A stretch of 64,000 bases of DNA, taken from the NCBI RefSeq assembly GCF_013031245.1, contig NZ_WPZL01000002.1:1-64000 (forward strand). Direction: 5' to 3'. Below the pieces are notes generated by a model that worked only from the letters and a program-made list of their open reading frames with translations, ran no database searches and had not been told where the DNA came from. The position numbers and the translations under genes were made by a program. Positions 63,194-64,000 of this stretch are shown here, one piece after another; the stretch's first letter is position 1; every line of letters starts with the position of its first letter. Source of the DNA: Ruegeria lacuscaerulensis (lineage in GTDB: Bacteria > Pseudomonadota > Alphaproteobacteria > Rhodobacterales > Rhodobacteraceae).

Positions 63194-64000
63194 ATGGCTG
63201 CACAATCTTTTGACCTGATCGTAATTGGCGCCGGACCCGGCGGGTATGTAGCGGCCATTCGTGCGGCGCAGCTTGGCCTGAAAACGGCTGTTGTCGAGCG
63301 TGAGCATCTGGGCGGTATCTGTCTGAACTGGGGCTGTATTCCGACCAAGGCGTTGCTGCGCTCTTCCGAAGTGTTCCACCTGATGGAGCATGCCAAGGAT
63401 TTCGGTCTGAAGGCCGACAAGATCGGTTATGATCTGGACGCCGTAGTCAAACGCTCGCGCGGTGTGGCGGGACAGCTTTCCGGGGGCATCGGCCACCTTT
63501 TGAAGAAAAACAAAGTGACCGTGATAATGGGTGAGGCAACGATCCCGGCCAAGGGCAAGGTCACGGTCAAAACCGACAAAGGCACCGAAGAGCTGACCGC
63601 CAAGAACATCGTTCTGGCCACCGGCGCGCGGGCACGGGAGTTGCCGGGGCTGGAGGCCGACGGCGATCTCGTCTGGACCTACAAGCACGCATTGCTGCCG
63701 CCGCGGATGCCAAAGAAACTGCTGGTCATCGGATCGGGTGCGATCGGAATCGAATTCGCCAGTTTCTACAATACTTTGGGCGCGGATACGACCGTGGTCG
63801 AGGTGATGGACCGCGTGTTGCCGGTTGAAGACGCCGAGATTAGCGCTCTGGCCAAGAAGGCATTCACCAAGCAGGGCATGACCATCAAGGAAAAGGCGAT
63901 GGTCAAGCAGCTGGACCGCGCCAAGGGCAAGGTCACGGCGCATATCGAGAGCAACGGCAAGGTCGAGAAGCATGAATTCGACACCGTGATCTCGGCCGTT
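63194..64000 (+). CDS. lpdA: Dihydrolipoyl dehydrogenase, N-terminal 269 codons
   Basis: The frame from the ATG at 63194 runs off the right edge. It shows the FAD-binding GAGPGGYVAAIRAAQLG, the redox disulfide Cys43-Cys48 in LGGICLNWGCIPTKALL, the ATGARARELPG segment and the NAD-binding VIGSGAIGIEFASFY. It reoxidises dihydrolipoyl groups in the 2-oxoacid dehydrogenase complexes. A gaggga site precedes the ATG. Its promoter carries the same palindrome as pdhA, so it is likely the E3 of pyruvate dehydrogenase. Confidence 0.95.
   Translation, partial: MAAQSFDLIVIGAGPGGYVAAIRAAQLGLKTAVVEREHLGGICLNWGCIPTKALLRSSEVFHLMEHAKDFGLKADKIGYDLDAVVKRSRGVAGQLSGGIGHLLKKNKVTVIMGEATIPAKGKVTVKTDKGTEELTAKNIVLATGARARELPGLEADGDLVWTYKHALLPPRMPKKLLVIGSGAIGIEFASFYNTLGADTTVVEVMDRVLPVEDAEISALAKKAFTKQGMTIKEKAMVKQLDRAKGKVTAHIESNGKVEKHEFDTVISAV

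Overview
The window is chromosomal DNA of a marine alphaproteobacterium of the Roseobacter group (Rhodobacteraceae), most like Ruegeria. The grounds are the DMSP lyase DddP, the order luxR-luxI / tig / porin / nnr / glnB-glnA / dddP, a lipoyl domain fused to the E1-beta subunit of pyruvate dehydrogenase, and relics of a Rhodobacter-type gene transfer agent (GTA). Nearly all of it is ordinary core genome with high GC and gene spacing of tens to a few hundred bases. I found no rRNA, tRNA, insertion sequence or CRISPR array.

Layout. 0-6 kb: start of acnA (minus strand), a DUF1223 protein, an LpxL-like acyltransferase that lacks its catalytic acid, a lone fliG, a TPR protein and purB. 6-13 kb: small secreted proteins, a hydrolase-OsmC fusion, dddP divergent from a DUF3445 protein, an unknown protein, an MltB-type transglycosylase and a PPOX protein. 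13-20 kb: nitrogen control (glnB-glnA), nnr, porin and trigger factor. 20-22 kb: a LuxR-LuxI quorum-sensing pair. 22-27 kb: rpsF-rpsR-rplI with a structured leader, YceI and a cytochrome b561-YceI fusion. 27-34 kb: fatty-acid synthesis (fabD, fabG, acpP, fabF) with mltG, a HisA-like paralogue and rhlE.

35-39 kb holds a secreted Ntn hydrolase of the penicillin acylase type and then the most unusual locus. Here the GTA structural cluster has been collapsed by a large in-frame deletion. The intact first gene (gp1) is followed by a single 835-codon ORF whose first ~185 residues are the terminase ATPase and whose last ~650 are the C-terminal half of the tail protein gp15. 39-45 kb: dksA-like, cysE, pdhA-pdhB-pdhC and ftsB. 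45-53 kb: pgk, two cyclophilins, DUF3179, an aquaporin gene broken by one stop codon, an MtfA peptidase, an M23 peptidase-bactofilin operon and DUF455. 53.7-55.4 kb is an AT-richer patch with an FkbM methyltransferase and a decayed sulfotransferase. 55.4-64 kb: bcp, an AsmA/YhdP-like giant, queA, an MFS carrier, DUF924, a coiled-coil membrane protein and the start of lpdA.

Links between genes. pdhABC and lpdA encode the pyruvate dehydrogenase complex and sit 18.6 kb apart, but both have the same palindrome (tagttta-N4-taaacta) at nearly the same distance from their start codons. This suggests one shared regulator. The quorum-sensing pair, fliG and the Ntn hydrolase may also be functionally connected, but that is inference. 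Two genes (fliG and the DUF455 gene) have perfect inverted repeats that would bury their start codons in an RNA hairpin.
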